Notes under the pieces: generated by a model | Seen by the model: the letters and a program-made list of their open reading frames with translations, nothing else | What the model was told of the DNA's origin: nothing | The model's database searches: none | Shown here: piece after piece, positions 1 to 9,195 of the stretch | Layout: each line of letters starts with the position of its first letter | How positions within the stretch are numbered: position 1 is the stretch's first letter | Made by a program: the position numbers and the translations under genes | NCBI GenBank assembly: GCA_028355955.1 | Contig: JAOMTQ010000010.1 | Location: 1-46,607 of the forward strand | Direction: 5' to 3' | Source of the DNA: Methylophilaceae bacterium | GTDB taxonomy: Bacteria > Pseudomonadota > Gammaproteobacteria > Burkholderiales > Methylophilaceae | DNA length: 46,607 bases

Positions 1-2
1 AA

Positions 3-95
3 AAAAGATTACCGAAAGCAATTCAGGCAGATATATTCAATAAGTCGTGGGATGCAGAGTCAAATATGATAATTTTTGATATGAATAAATTATGA
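3..95 (+). CDS. DUF4390 family protein, C-terminal end only
   Basis: The window opens inside a gene read in frame 3. The last 30 codons run to a TGA at 93-95 and contain RLPKAIQADIF and a W-D-x-E-S-N stretch, which resembles the tail of DUF4390 proteins. In Betaproteobacteria that family (predicted exported, function unknown) commonly sits just before ntrY, usually after an rsmB gene. Its stop overlaps the next start as ATGA (92-95), so the two are probably translationally coupled. The assignment rests on a short tail plus gene order. Confidence 0.6.
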   Translation, partial: KRLPKAIQADIFNKSWDAESNMIIFDMNKL

Positions 96-2239
96 AGTAC
101 CTAATTACCTCAGTAGCTGTAATTGGATTAGGATTTTTAATTCTACTAGCACAGTCATTATCCAATACTGACTTAATATCAAATGATACTTTTATAGTGT
201 TACTGGCTATTTCTATAGCATTTGTTATATGTCTATTCCTTCTTATTATTTTCCAAGTATTCAAATTACTGCAAAGTGTAAGAAAAGAAATTACTGGTAG
301 CAAATTAACATTAAGGTTAGTCATTTCATTTGGATTAATGGTCCTTATTCCTGTATCCATTGTATATTTGGTATCCGTAAACTTCTTAACAAAATCTATT
401 GAGTCATGGTTTGATGTTCGTGTTGAGTCAGCCCTCGAGGGAGGTTTAAATCTTGGGCAAAAGACAATAGATATTTTAATAGATGACATTGAATTGAAGG
501 GGAAAAGTATTGCATATGCAATTGCAAACAAGCCATATGAAAAAAGAGAGGACATCTTAATTGATCTAAGAGAAAAATTTAGTATATCAAGCGCAGTTTT
601 GTATAAAAATGATGGAAGCATATCTGCAATATCAGAAAGTAATCCAACTATAAAGTCGACAACTATAAGCCTGGAAGATATAAGAAGAGTCCAAAATGGA
701 TATTTTGGAAGAATTGAAGAAACAAAAAATAAGAATCTATTACTTAAAGCATTTATCCCAATTTTTTATAACGATAAAAATCAAACAATCGATTTAATTG
801 GTTCAGAAGAAATATTAATGTTGTCTCAACCGGTTCCCGAGTCTATATCAAATATGGCAATTTCAGTCGAGTCAGTTTTTGAGGAGTATCAGCAACTAAG
901 GTATAGTCGAAACTCATTAAAAATTATTTATACGTTAACATTAACAATCGTTCTCATGTTAGCAATCTTAACTTCGGTTGCAATTTCGTTTGTTTTAAGT
1001 AGAAGATTTACAAGGCCACTCTCACTATTATCCGAAGCAACAAATCAAATAGCAAAAGGGAATTATAAAAAAATAATACCAGAGGTAGGTAAGGATGAAT
1101 TGGGAATATTAGTCAAATCGTTTAACTCGATGACATATCAACTAGATACTGCCACAAAAAATTCAAAAAAAAATAGAAAGCGCTTGGAGGAGGCAAGAGC
1201 ATTTTTAGATGCCACTCTTACAAATTTAGCAACCTCAATTGTGGTTATTGATAAAAATATCAATATAAAATTGTATAACAAGTCGGCAGCAAAATTACTG
1301 AATTTTAAATTATCAAATATGGTTGGTGAGAATTTAAAAAATGCAGTTAAAGATATGCAGAAATTTCAAACGGTATTTAATTTCATTGAAGAATCATTAG
1401 ATAAAAAAAATAAGTTCACAGATATATCAAAAGAAATTGTTATAGGTTCAAATGAAAATGAAAAAACGTTAATTTTAAAACTTTCAGCACTACATGAAAG
1501 CTCGGGAATTTCTTATATTATTGTATTAGAAGATATTTCAACCGTAGCAAAAGCCCAGAGGCAAATTGCCTGGAGTGAGATTGCAAGAAGATTAGCACAT
1601 GAAATTAAGAACCCTCTTACTCCAATTCAGCTATCAGCTGAAAGAGTTCAAAATAAAATTATTGGTAAGTTAAATGAGGCAGACAAAGAATTATTAAATA
1701 AATCAACTGATACAATAATTAAACAAGTAGATGCCTTAAAGTTAATGGTTAATGAATTTGCCGAATATTCACGAACTCCAAGCGTTGTAAGAAAAAGTAT
1801 TAATATTGCTGAGCTAATTGATGAAATTTCTTATTTATACTCTGATCAAAATATTGAAATCAAAAAAAATTATCCTAAAAAAATCAAAGAAATAAAAATA
1901 GACGAAAATAAATTTAGGCAGGTATTAATAAATATTTTTGATAACTCAAAAGCAGCAACTGAAAATATAAAGAATCCAAAAATATTCATTACAGTTAAAT
2001 ACAATAAAAATTTCATCATGCTTAAATTTGAAGATAATGGGATAGGGATACCAACAGAAATAATTGATAAAATTTATGAGCCATATGTCACATCAAAAAA
2101 AACAGGAACAGGACTGGGATTAGCAATTGTAAATAAAATAATCGAAGAACATTCTGGGAATATAGAAATAAACAACACGAAACCTAACGGAGTATGCATA
2201 TTAATCAACCTTCCACTGATGGAGATTAAAAATGGATAA
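92..2239 (+). CDS. ntrY: NtrY-type membrane sensor histidine kinase
   Basis: This 715-residue sensor kinase should autophosphorylate on histidine and pass the phosphate to the NtrX-type regulator encoded next. Hydrophobic segments lie near residues 5-25, 34-57 and 75-98. A sensor region follows, then another membrane helix near 275-302, a HAMP linker from about R304, a PAS-like domain near 365-485, and the kinase core. The phosphoacceptor is H503 in LAHEIKNPLTP, the N box has N618, and the G boxes are DNGIGIP and GTGLGLAIV. All catalytic motifs look intact. The ATG at 92 overlaps the upstream stop as ATGA, and the 3' end overlaps the regulator gene by 8 bases. In other Proteobacteria NtrYX responds to nitrogen or to redox/respiratory state; the signal here cannot be read from sequence. 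Confidence 0.93.
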   Translation: MKYLITSVAVIGLGFLILLAQSLSNTDLISNDTFIVLLAISIAFVICLFLLIIFQVFKLLQSVRKEITGSKLTLRLVISFGLMVLIPVSIVYLVSVNFLTKSIESWFDVRVESALEGGLNLGQKTIDILIDDIELKGKSIAYAIANKPYEKREDILIDLREKFSISSAVLYKNDGSISAISESNPTIKSTTISLEDIRRVQNGYFGRIEETKNKNLLLKAFIPIFYNDKNQTIDLIGSEEILMLSQPVPESISNMAISVESVFEEYQQLRYSRNSLKIIYTLTLTIVLMLAILTSVAISFVLSRRFTRPLSLLSEATNQIAKGNYKKIIPEVGKDELGILVKSFNSMTYQLDTATKNSKKNRKRLEEARAFLDATLTNLATSIVVIDKNINIKLYNKSAAKLLNFKLSNMVGENLKNAVKDMQKFQTVFNFIEESLDKKNKFTDISKEIVIGSNENEKTLILKLSALHESSGISYIIVLEDISTVAKAQRQIAWSEIARRLAHEIKNPLTPIQLSAERVQNKIIGKLNEADKELLNKSTDTIIKQVDALKLMVNEFAEYSRTPSVVRKSINIAELIDEISYLYSDQNIEIKKNYPKKIKEIKIDENKFRQVLINIFDNSKAATENIKNPKIFITVKYNKNFIMLKFEDNGIGIPTEIIDKIYEPYVTSKKTGTGLGLAIVNKIIEEHSGNIEINNTKPNGVCILINLPLMEIKNG

Positions 2240-3467
2240 GATAAAAATTAAACTTCTTATTGTTGATGATGAAAAAGATATTAGAGATTCATTAAAAGAT
2301 ATTTTAATTGACGAGGGTTATGAAGTTCACTTAGCTGAAAATGCACTAGAAGCAAAAAAAATAAAATTATCCAAAACATTTGATTTAATCTTACTTGATA
2401 TTTGGATGCCAGATATTGATGGCCTTTCTTTGCTTAAAGAATGGGCATCTAATAATGAAATAAATTGCCCAGTTATTATGATGTCTGGACATGGAACAAT
2501 TGATACGGCAATTGAGGCAACGAAAATAGGTGCGACGGATTTCCTAGAGAAACCTATATCTTTGCAAAAACTTCTTAAGACTATTTCAAGCTCTCTGAAA
2601 ACCTCAGTTGAGTTAAAAAAGATTGATAAGACTTTTTTTGAAGAATGCAATCTAAAGTTTGTAAAAGATATTGACGCTGACATAAGTCACCATAAGACTA
2701 AAGATTTGGTTGCTTTTGTTGGCAATAAGACTATTTTTATAGAAATCTTTATATCTATGCTATTTAGTACTAATTACTATTTAGTGAAGAAAGCTTCTGA
2801 AATAAATAATAATTTATTAAATCTGATTCAGACATCAGGGTTAAAATTTGTATTATTCGAAAATTGCATTGATGGGACAGTAAAGTATAAAGATAGTAAA
2901 AAATTATTTAATGAGTTAATTGCGAATAATATAAAGATCATTTTTTTAGAAAAAGACAAAGATTCATTTGACAGATTTTTTAAAAATGAAAATGACGTTT
3001 CTATCTTTGAGCCACCAAATATTTCTAAAGATAGAGATTTAATCCCTGATTTATCTAATGCGTTGCTTACATTTCATTTAAATAAAAATCCTAATATATC
3101 TTTTAAGGTTTTTGATAGTTCGGCTTTAAATACATTAAGAAATAAAGCTGGAATAGAAAGTTTAGAGCAGCTTAATAAAATTATAGTATCACTAATTAAG
3201 TCATCTGATACTGAACTGATTGATAAAGATGATGTTGATAATTACTTTAATCAACATAATTCTCCTATTGATCAAAATAGTAACAATGAAATGAAAATAG
3301 ATTTTTTATATGAAAAACCTCTTAAAGAATCAAGGGATTTATTTGAAACTATGTATCTAAAACATCACCTGAGTCAAAATAAATCTATTACCGAATTATC
3401 TAAAAAAACAGGAATAGAAAGAACGCACCTTTATAGAAAGCTAAAACAATTAGGGATTAAAGTTTAA
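2232..3467 (+). CDS. NtrX-type response regulator with degenerate AAA+ domain
   Basis: This is the 411-residue partner of NtrY. Residues 1-125 form a standard receiver domain with acidic pocket D12/D13, phosphoacceptor D56 in LLLDIWMP, and a K in EKPIS. The C-terminus (about 365-411) is a Fis-type helix-turn-helix ending TGIERTHLYRKLKQLG, as in the NtrC family. The middle is unusual. Where the sigma-54-activating AAA+ ATPase should be, no Walker A (GxxGxGK), no GAFTGA loop and no arginine finger can be found. Remnants are still alignable: FVGN at the Walker A position, LKFVLFEN at Walker B, and EPPNISKDRDLIPDL in place of the PPLRERxxDIPxL segment. The protein is shorter than usual NtrX. I infer it binds DNA under phosphorylation control but cannot remodel sigma-54 holoenzyme. 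Confidence 0.85.
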   Translation: MDKIKIKLLIVDDEKDIRDSLKDILIDEGYEVHLAENALEAKKIKLSKTFDLILLDIWMPDIDGLSLLKEWASNNEINCPVIMMSGHGTIDTAIEATKIGATDFLEKPISLQKLLKTISSSLKTSVELKKIDKTFFEECNLKFVKDIDADISHHKTKDLVAFVGNKTIFIEIFISMLFSTNYYLVKKASEINNNLLNLIQTSGLKFVLFENCIDGTVKYKDSKKLFNELIANNIKIIFLEKDKDSFDRFFKNENDVSIFEPPNISKDRDLIPDLSNALLTFHLNKNPNISFKVFDSSALNTLRNKAGIESLEQLNKIIVSLIKSSDTELIDKDDVDNYFNQHNSPIDQNSNNEMKIDFLYEKPLKESRDLFETMYLKHHLSQNKSITELSKKTGIERTHLYRKLKQLGIKV

Positions 3468-4232
3468 TTCAGTAACTACTGGTACATGGTCAGATGGTCG
3501 TTCAAGAGAGCGTGTTGTTTTGTCGATGTAAGCTTTTTTCAAAAAAGGTAATAGCTTCTTTGATATAAGTATATGGTCAATACGCATCCCTAAGTTTCTT
3601 TTAAAAGGTATCCTATAGTCCCACCATGAAAATTCATTTGAATTAGGATGTATCTCTCTAAATGTATCAATGAATCCTAGATCAAGTAATTTATTGAAAT
3701 ATGCTCGTTCTTGAGGGGATACCAAAATTTTGTCATCCCATGATTTGGATTCATAGCAATCTAACTTTGTTGGAGCGATATTAAAATCTCCGGTAATAAT
3801 ATTTTCTATACCATTATTTTTTTTTTGTAGAAAATGTAAAAATTTTTTTAGCCAATTTATTTTGTATTCAAATTTTTCTGAATTAAGTGTTTGCCCATTT
3901 GGGATATATGCAGATATAAGCCTGTACTTGTAGCCATCACTGTTTGTATATATGCCAGAAATAAACCTTTTTTGTTCATCATTGAAATTAGGAATGTCTA
4001 ACTGAACATTAATTAATTCTTTATTGCTAATTAAGGCAACGCCATTATATGTATTTTGCCCATTATGATATGAAAAAAGTCCTTTTTGATCGAAAACATC
4101 ATGTGGAAAGTTATCGTTATTTTGCTTTGTCTCTTGCAAACAAAGGACATCAGGCTGATTTAAGTTTATCCAATCTAATACTTGAGGAAGTCTAACTTTT
4201 AGAGAATTTACATTCCATGATGCTATCTTCAC
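3450..4232 (-). CDS. xthA: Exodeoxyribonuclease III (AP endonuclease)
   Basis: This 260-residue exonuclease III/ExoA-type enzyme cleaves DNA at abasic sites and removes 3' blocks in base excision repair. Catalytic motifs of the EEP superfamily are clear: WNVNS with N7, LQETK with E34, GDFNIAP mid-protein, and SDHVPV with D248 and H249. The length matches the family. The start codon is GTG, overlapping the prlC stop by one base (TAGTG), so it probably shares a transcript with prlC. Its 3' end overlaps the convergent NtrX-type gene by 18 bases, and no terminator hairpin is visible between them. Confidence 0.95.
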   Translation of the reverse strand: MKIASWNVNSLKVRLPQVLDWINLNQPDVLCLQETKQNNDNFPHDVFDQKGLFSYHNGQNTYNGVALISNKELINVQLDIPNFNDEQKRFISGIYTNSDGYKYRLISAYIPNGQTLNSEKFEYKINWLKKFLHFLQKKNNGIENIITGDFNIAPTKLDCYESKSWDDKILVSPQERAYFNKLLDLGFIDTFREIHPNSNEFSWWDYRIPFKRNLGMRIDHILISKKLLPFLKKAYIDKTTRSLERPSDHVPVVTELNFNP

Positions 4233-6244
4233 TAGCTTATAAGTCCATGATGGGCCAGTAGAGCTTGGATTTCTGGCTTTCTTCCTCTGAAAGCGATGAA
4301 AGATTCCATTGCAGATCTAGAACCACCTTTAGAAAGAATTTCTTTTTTAAATTTAGTGCCAGCTTTTTTTGATAAAATGCCAATTTCTTCAAATAAACTA
4401 TAGGCATCTGCTGAAAGAACTTCGGCCCACTTGTAACTATAGTATGCTGAGGAATAACCACCTGAGAAAATGTGACTAAAACTATGAGGAAATCTGTTCC
4501 AAGTAGGTGTTTTTATGACCGAGACTTGAGCCCTTGCGCTATCAAGAATTTTCATAAAATTTCTATTTTGCGATGAATATTCGCTATGGAGTTTTATGTC
4601 GAATAATGCAAATTCTACTTGCCTCAATGTTTGCATCCCCGATTGGAAATTTTTTGACTCTAAAAGTTTATTAAAAATCTGTTTGGGCATATTAGTTTTA
4701 GTTTTATCGTTATAGGACATATCTTTTATAACTGACCATTCCCAGCAATAATTTTCCATAAATTGACTAGGTAGTTCAACTGCATCCCACTCAACTCCTT
4801 TAATTCCTGAAATAGAATATTCTGTTACTTCTGTTAAAAGATGATGTAGTCCATGTCCAAACTCGTGAAACAGTGTAATTACTTCATCATGAGTTAAATA
4901 TGCATTGCCCTTTGATGGAGGGGTAAAATTACAAGTTAGATATGCAACTGGATTTTCTTCTTCTTGCATAAACCTGTACTTAGAAATTGCTTCATCCATC
5001 CAAGCACCACCACGTTTATTTTTCCTTGCATACAAATCTAAATAAAAACTTCCAACTAACTTCTTTTCCTCGTTATATATTTCAAAAAATCTAACATCTT
5101 CATGCCATATTGAAGCATTTGTTTCAATAATATTCAAACTATAAATTCTTTTACAAATATTAAAGAGTCCATGCAGGACATTATTTATAGGAAAATATTC
5201 TTTAATTTCCTCATCAGTAATACTGAATCTTCTTTTTTTTAGTTTTTCGGATAAATAAGGAATATCCCAAGGCTTTACTTTAGAAATATTTAATTCCTTT
5301 GCAATAACGTTGATATCATTGATATCGCTTAAAGCAGATTTTTTTGCTTTTTTTGTAAGTTTTGATAAAAAAGATGAAACCTCTTTTGATGATTTGGCCA
5401 TCTTGGTTTTTAAGAGCATTGATGAGATGCTTGAGTAGCCAAGTAATTTTGATAATTGATATTTTAGTTTTAATATATTTCTTATATTATCTGTATTATC
5501 AAGATCTTTACTCATTAATGAAGAAGCTTTTGTATTATATGCAGTATAAATATTTTTTCTTAATTTTCTATTCTCTGCATATTGCATAATGGGGAGGTAG
5601 CTAGGAAAGTCAATTGTAAATAACCAACCATTTATTTTTTTTGCTTTTGCTTTTATAAGGGCAGAGTTAATAACATTATTTGGAATTCCTTTTAAGGAAT
5701 TTTTATCTGAAATGATTAGTTCAAAAGTATTTATAGAATCTAAGATATTTTCATCAAAGGAAGAAGATAGTTTTGATAGATTATTTTGAATTTTTTTAAA
5801 TTTTAATTTCTGTTTTTCAGGCAAAGCGACACCAGAAAGCTCAAATGATGTTATTTCATTTTTAATAAGCTTTTTTTGTGAAGAAGATAAATTACTACTA
5901 TTTTGGAGTAATTTTTTATATTTTTTGTATAAAATTTTACTTTGCCCAAGATTAGAAGAATATTCTGTAACTTTTTCAAGAGCTTGATTATAAACTTTTC
6001 TATATGAAGATGAACTTTTAACTGCATTAATATGATTGATGTAAGACCATACTCTATCTAACTTTTCATTACATATTTCTAGGGGAGTGATAAAGTTTAT
6101 CCAATTAGGTAATTCACTCATAGACTCAATTTGTGAAATAACTTTATTGTTATCATTAATTACTTTATTTATTGCAGGCATAACGTGGCTTGTTTTTACA
6201 ACACTAAATTCTGGTAGTTTATTTCTTACTAAAAAAGGATTCAT
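4232..6244 (-). CDS. prlC: Oligopeptidase A (M3 zinc metallopeptidase)
   Basis: This 670-residue cytoplasmic M3-family peptidase degrades oligopeptides, including cleaved signal peptides in E. coli. The zinc motif HEFGHGLHHLL has ligands H460 and H464 with catalytic E461. The downstream third-ligand helix is recognisable as VEWDAVELPSQFMEN. Other conserved M3 blocks include the YFDLYARKNKRGGAW-like substrate region and the C-terminal FSGGYSSAYYSY segment. The length is close to the usual 680 residues. It starts with ATG at 6244, 59 bases after hpf, and is followed by xthA with a one-base overlap. Confidence 0.95.
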   Translation of the reverse strand: MNPFLVRNKLPEFSVVKTSHVMPAINKVINDNNKVISQIESMSELPNWINFITPLEICNEKLDRVWSYINHINAVKSSSSYRKVYNQALEKVTEYSSNLGQSKILYKKYKKLLQNSSNLSSSQKKLIKNEITSFELSGVALPEKQKLKFKKIQNNLSKLSSSFDENILDSINTFELIISDKNSLKGIPNNVINSALIKAKAKKINGWLFTIDFPSYLPIMQYAENRKLRKNIYTAYNTKASSLMSKDLDNTDNIRNILKLKYQLSKLLGYSSISSMLLKTKMAKSSKEVSSFLSKLTKKAKKSALSDINDINVIAKELNISKVKPWDIPYLSEKLKKRRFSITDEEIKEYFPINNVLHGLFNICKRIYSLNIIETNASIWHEDVRFFEIYNEEKKLVGSFYLDLYARKNKRGGAWMDEAISKYRFMQEEENPVAYLTCNFTPPSKGNAYLTHDEVITLFHEFGHGLHHLLTEVTEYSISGIKGVEWDAVELPSQFMENYCWEWSVIKDMSYNDKTKTNMPKQIFNKLLESKNFQSGMQTLRQVEFALFDIKLHSEYSSQNRNFMKILDSARAQVSVIKTPTWNRFPHSFSHIFSGGYSSAYYSYKWAEVLSADAYSLFEEIGILSKKAGTKFKKEILSKGGSRSAMESFIAFRGRKPEIQALLAHHGLIS

Positions 6245-6277
6245 ATTTATCAGAAAATGTAAAAATATTTAGGCATT

Positions 6278-6286
6278 AATATACCA
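6278..6286 (-). promoter_or_regulatory. Candidate extended -10 promoter for prlC-xthA
   Basis: On the minus strand the hpf-prlC gap contains TGGTATATT, an extended -10 (TGn plus TATATT, 5 of 6 to consensus), about 34 bases upstream of the prlC ATG. No good -35 is present, which extended -10 promoters can tolerate. In such AT-rich DNA this match is weak evidence. Confidence 0.25.
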
Positions 6287-6303
6287 AAAAAATTCAAATT
6301 AAT

Positions 6304-6636
6304 TTAATTTTCACTTGGAAAGTTAGCGCTTTTAAAATTGCTTGGAGTATGGTGGTCCTTAATTTTTTTATTATGTTTAATTATCTGTTTATTTAGTTTA
6401 TCAATTAATAAATCGATAGATTTATACATATCATTACTTGAACATTTGGCATGTAAATCAGTTTTAGGTAGGTATATATTACCTTCAGCATTATGGGTAA
6501 TATTATCAACACTCAAAATAATTTTAATTTCTAAAATATCTTGAGAGCGCCCTGTTATTTTTTTTAGTTTATTACCAATATGATCTTTTAAGCCATCAGT
6601 AATCTCAAGATGGTGACCAATTATATTAATTTTCAT
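6304..6636 (-). CDS. hpf: Ribosome hibernation promoting factor (HPF/RaiA family)
   Basis: This 110-residue protein binds the 30S decoding channel and helps store idle ribosomes in stationary phase. The family pattern is visible: N-terminal MKINIIGHHLEIT, then a beta strand ending in an ITHNAEGNIYLP segment, then the DMYKSIDLLIDKLNKQI helix and a basic C-terminal stretch. It is the short form, without the C-terminal dimerisation domain of long HPF. It follows rpoN by 9 bases, the classic position after rpoN in Proteobacteria, so it should be cotranscribed with the lpt-rpoN run. Confidence 0.92.
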   Translation of the reverse strand: MKINIIGHHLEITDGLKDHIGNKLKKITGRSQDILEIKIILSVDNITHNAEGNIYLPKTDLHAKCSSNDMYKSIDLLIDKLNKQIIKHNKKIKDHHTPSNFKSANFPSEN

Positions 6637-6645
6637 ATAAATATT

Positions 6646-7953
6646 TTATCCTTTTCTTTGTGTAGAAGGTAAGATTTTTAATTTAATACGGTACTTTGCA
6701 ACAGTTCTTCTAGCAATTTCTATTCCATCTTCATTAAGAATCTTACATATTTCCGAATCTGAATAAGGCTTTTTTGGATTTTCATTGCTAATAAGAAAAT
6801 TTATCTTATTAAGAAGTGATCTTGAAGAAAAATCATCACCATCTTTCCCAACCGAAGAGTTGAAAAAAAACTTCATCTCGTATATTCCATGTGGAGTAGC
6901 AATAAATTTATTTGTAGAAATTCTTGAAATAGTTGATTCATGTAACTCAAGATCAAAAGCAATCTTTTTTAATGTTAATGAATTGATACTAGATTCTCCA
7001 TTTTCCAAAAAGTCAATTTGGTTTTGCATAATCTCTCTAGCAACTCTTAAGATTGAAATTGATCTTTCATTTAGATTTTTGATCAACCATTTTGCCTCTT
7101 GAAACTTTTCTTTTAACTCACTATCAGGAGAAGTATTTATTATATTCTGGGCATTTTCTATTAATTTAAGTTTAATATTATTTTCTTCATTTAAAGATGT
7201 AACCCATTTATCATTTTCTTTTTTTACAAAGACATCTGCAGTTATATATGATGTTCTATCTTCTTTTTGAAAAATAAGTCCAGGTTTTGGGTTTAAGTTT
7301 TTAATTAAAGAGATAACTTTTTCTAAATCTATATCACTACATTTTAAGCTTTTCTTTAAACTCGCATAATTTTTATTTGCTAAAGTATTTAAATTAGTTT
7401 TTACCAAAATCTTAGCAAGGCTACAAATTTGATCTTGATTTTCAATAAGTTCTAATTGAATTATTAAACATTCGTTAAGATTTCTAGCACCAATCCCAGG
7501 ATGTGTTGAATTTTGTATTAATTTTAATAATTTTTCTATTTGCTGAATTTTTGGTTTTTTTTTAATTGGGATTGAGTTTCTTATACTCTCTAAGGATTCA
7601 GTTAAATATCCATTTTCATCAATTGAATCTATTAAATAAGAAATTGTAAGTTGGTCTTCATTTCCAAAATTAAAAATAGCAATATTTTCTACTAAATATT
7701 CTTTAAGGCTTTGATTTTTAGTTTCACTTTTAAATATATCGTAATAAATTTCATGCGATGAATTCTGAGATTGTGAATTTTTTTTAGATAATAAAGTTTT
7801 ATCTTTCGTACTTAGGAAAAAGTTATCTGATAGATATTCCTCAATTAAATCGTTTAGTTCTGACTGAGATGCATGGAGAAGTTTTATTGATTGCTGAAGG
7901 AGAGGAGTTAATTTTATTGATTGGGATAATTTTAAATTTAAACCTAACTTCAT
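6646..7953 (-). CDS. rpoN: RNA polymerase sigma-54 factor
   Basis: This 435-residue sigma-54 directs RNA polymerase to -24/-12 promoters, which need an AAA+ activator for melting. Region I is a glutamine- and leucine-rich N-terminus (LSQSIKLTPLLQQSIKLLHA). The core-binding domain follows, and the C-terminal RpoN box reads ARRTVAKYRIKLKILPSTQRK, close to the canonical form. It is shorter than the usual 470-500 residues, mainly in the linker after region I. It lies 1 base after lptB and 9 bases before hpf, as in most Proteobacteria. The NtrX-type regulator in this window has lost the activator motifs, so the partner must be encoded elsewhere, if one exists. Confidence 0.95.
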   Translation of the reverse strand: MKLGLNLKLSQSIKLTPLLQQSIKLLHASQSELNDLIEEYLSDNFFLSTKDKTLLSKKNSQSQNSSHEIYYDIFKSETKNQSLKEYLVENIAIFNFGNEDQLTISYLIDSIDENGYLTESLESIRNSIPIKKKPKIQQIEKLLKLIQNSTHPGIGARNLNECLIIQLELIENQDQICSLAKILVKTNLNTLANKNYASLKKSLKCSDIDLEKVISLIKNLNPKPGLIFQKEDRTSYITADVFVKKENDKWVTSLNEENNIKLKLIENAQNIINTSPDSELKEKFQEAKWLIKNLNERSISILRVAREIMQNQIDFLENGESSINSLTLKKIAFDLELHESTISRISTNKFIATPHGIYEMKFFFNSSVGKDGDDFSSRSLLNKINFLISNENPKKPYSDSEICKILNEDGIEIARRTVAKYRIKLKILPSTQRKG

Positions 7954-7954
7954 T

Positions 7955-8677
7955 TTAAAGTGTAAAGTTCTCGCCTAAATATATATTCTTGACACTCTGA
8001 TTTTGAGCGATAACTTTAGGCGTACCTTGGGCAAAAATTTCACCTTGGTTCACAATGTAAGCTTGATCACAGATACCTAAAGTTTCTCTAACGCTATGGT
8101 CAGTAATTAAAATGCCAATTCCATTAGAAGCGAGTTGCTTAATAATTTTTTGAATATCAATGACAGCAATAGGATCAATTCCTGCAAAAGGCTCATCAAG
8201 AAGAATAAATTTTGGTTTATTCGCCAAGCATCTTGCAATTTCAACCCTTCTTCTTTCACCTCCAGAAAGGCTAATCGCTGCATTTTTTCTAATGTGTTGA
8301 ATATTTAACTCTTCCAAAAGATTTTCAAGCTCTAATTTAATTTGTTGCTTACTTAAATTTCGAAGCTCTAAAATACTTATGATATTTTCACTTACATCCA
8401 TCTTTCGAAAAATTGATGGTTCTTGAGGTAAATAAGAGATACCCTGCTTTGCTCTTATGTGAATAGGAGTTTTTGTTAAATTTTTCTGATCAAGTAAAAT
8501 ATTGCCATGATCTGCTGCTATTAAACCGACTATCATATAGAAAGTTGTTGTTTTTCCTGCCCCGTTGGGGCCTAGAAGACCTACTATCTGCCCACTCGTT
8601 ATTTTTAAAGAAACATTTTTAACAACAATATTTTTTTTATAACTTTTTCTTAAGTTTTGTATAGTTAAAGTAGACAT
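7955..8677 (-). CDS. lptB: LPS export ABC transporter ATPase LptB
   Basis: This 240-residue ATPase powers extraction of lipopolysaccharide from the inner membrane together with LptF and LptG, both encoded later in this window. The ABC motifs are complete: Walker [10 protein letters not shown] with K42, a Q-loop in YLPQEPSIF, signature [13 protein letters not shown], Walker [13 protein letters not shown], and H-loop ITDHSVRE. Its start overlaps the lptA stop as TAATG, and rpoN follows after 1 base. Confidence 0.97.
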   Translation of the reverse strand: MSTLTIQNLRKSYKKNIVVKNVSLKITSGQIVGLLGPNGAGKTTTFYMIVGLIAADHGNILLDQKNLTKTPIHIRAKQGISYLPQEPSIFRKMDVSENIISILELRNLSKQQIKLELENLLEELNIQHIRKNAAISLSGGERRRVEIARCLANKPKFILLDEPFAGIDPIAVIDIQKIIKQLASNGIGILITDHSVRETLGICDQAYIVNQGEIFAQGTPKVIAQNQSVKNIYLGENFTL

Positions 8678-9195
8678 TATTTTTTAGGCTTTATTATTGC
8701 TTTTGTACGCCCTTTTTTTGTCTTTGTTCCGCTTTCATCCTTTCTTGATAGTGCTTGAGCAAATTCACTAGTAGCATCATACATAATATAATCTCCCCAA
8801 ACCTCGTTATCACCTCTTTTTACAAAGGCTTCTTCATACAAGTGAATTTTATCCATGTGACCATCATACTCAATACGAAGTGCCTTACCTTCAATATATT
8901 CATCAGAACCTTCCATTTTTTGTCTAAAAGTTGTTGGGGTACCTATAGATGTGCTGTGTTGAAAACCTTGTCTATCTTCTCTAATGATAAGTTTATCTGC
9001 ATTTATCACAAGAGATCCTTGGGTAAGGATGACATCCCCTTCATAAGTGCTAGTATTTTTTGTTTCTTCTACTGTCATTGTATCAGCTTCAATTTCAATA
9101 GGTTTGTCACTATCTGCCTCTTCTGAAATAGCAAAATGACAAAATAAAATTGCTATTACGAAAACATAATATATATATTTATTTTTTGTATTCAA
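8677..9195 (-). CDS. lptA: Periplasmic LPS bridge protein LptA
   Basis: This 172-residue protein has an N-terminal signal peptide (basic start, hydrophobic stretch to about residue 24) followed by an OstA-like beta-jellyroll domain. The domain is visible in [21 protein letters not shown] and [11 protein letters not shown]. LptA polymers carry LPS across the periplasm from LptC to LptD. The start is TTG, overlapping the lptC stop as TTGA. No alternative Met would keep the signal peptide, so I accept the TTG. Confidence 0.93.
   Translation of the reverse strand: MNTKNKYIYYVFVIAILFCHFAISEEADSDKPIEIEADTMTVEETKNTSTYEGDVILTQGSLVINADKLIIREDRQGFQHSTSIGTPTTFRQKMEGSDEYIEGKALRIEYDGHMDKIHLYEEAFVKRGDNEVWGDYIMYDATSEFAQALSRKDESGTKTKKGRTKAIIKPKK

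Noticed and set aside
37-621. Minus-strand 194-codon open frame at the left edge
   Set aside because: It is fully antisense to ntrY, whose membrane helices and motifs are clear, and it has no ribosome site or recognisable product.
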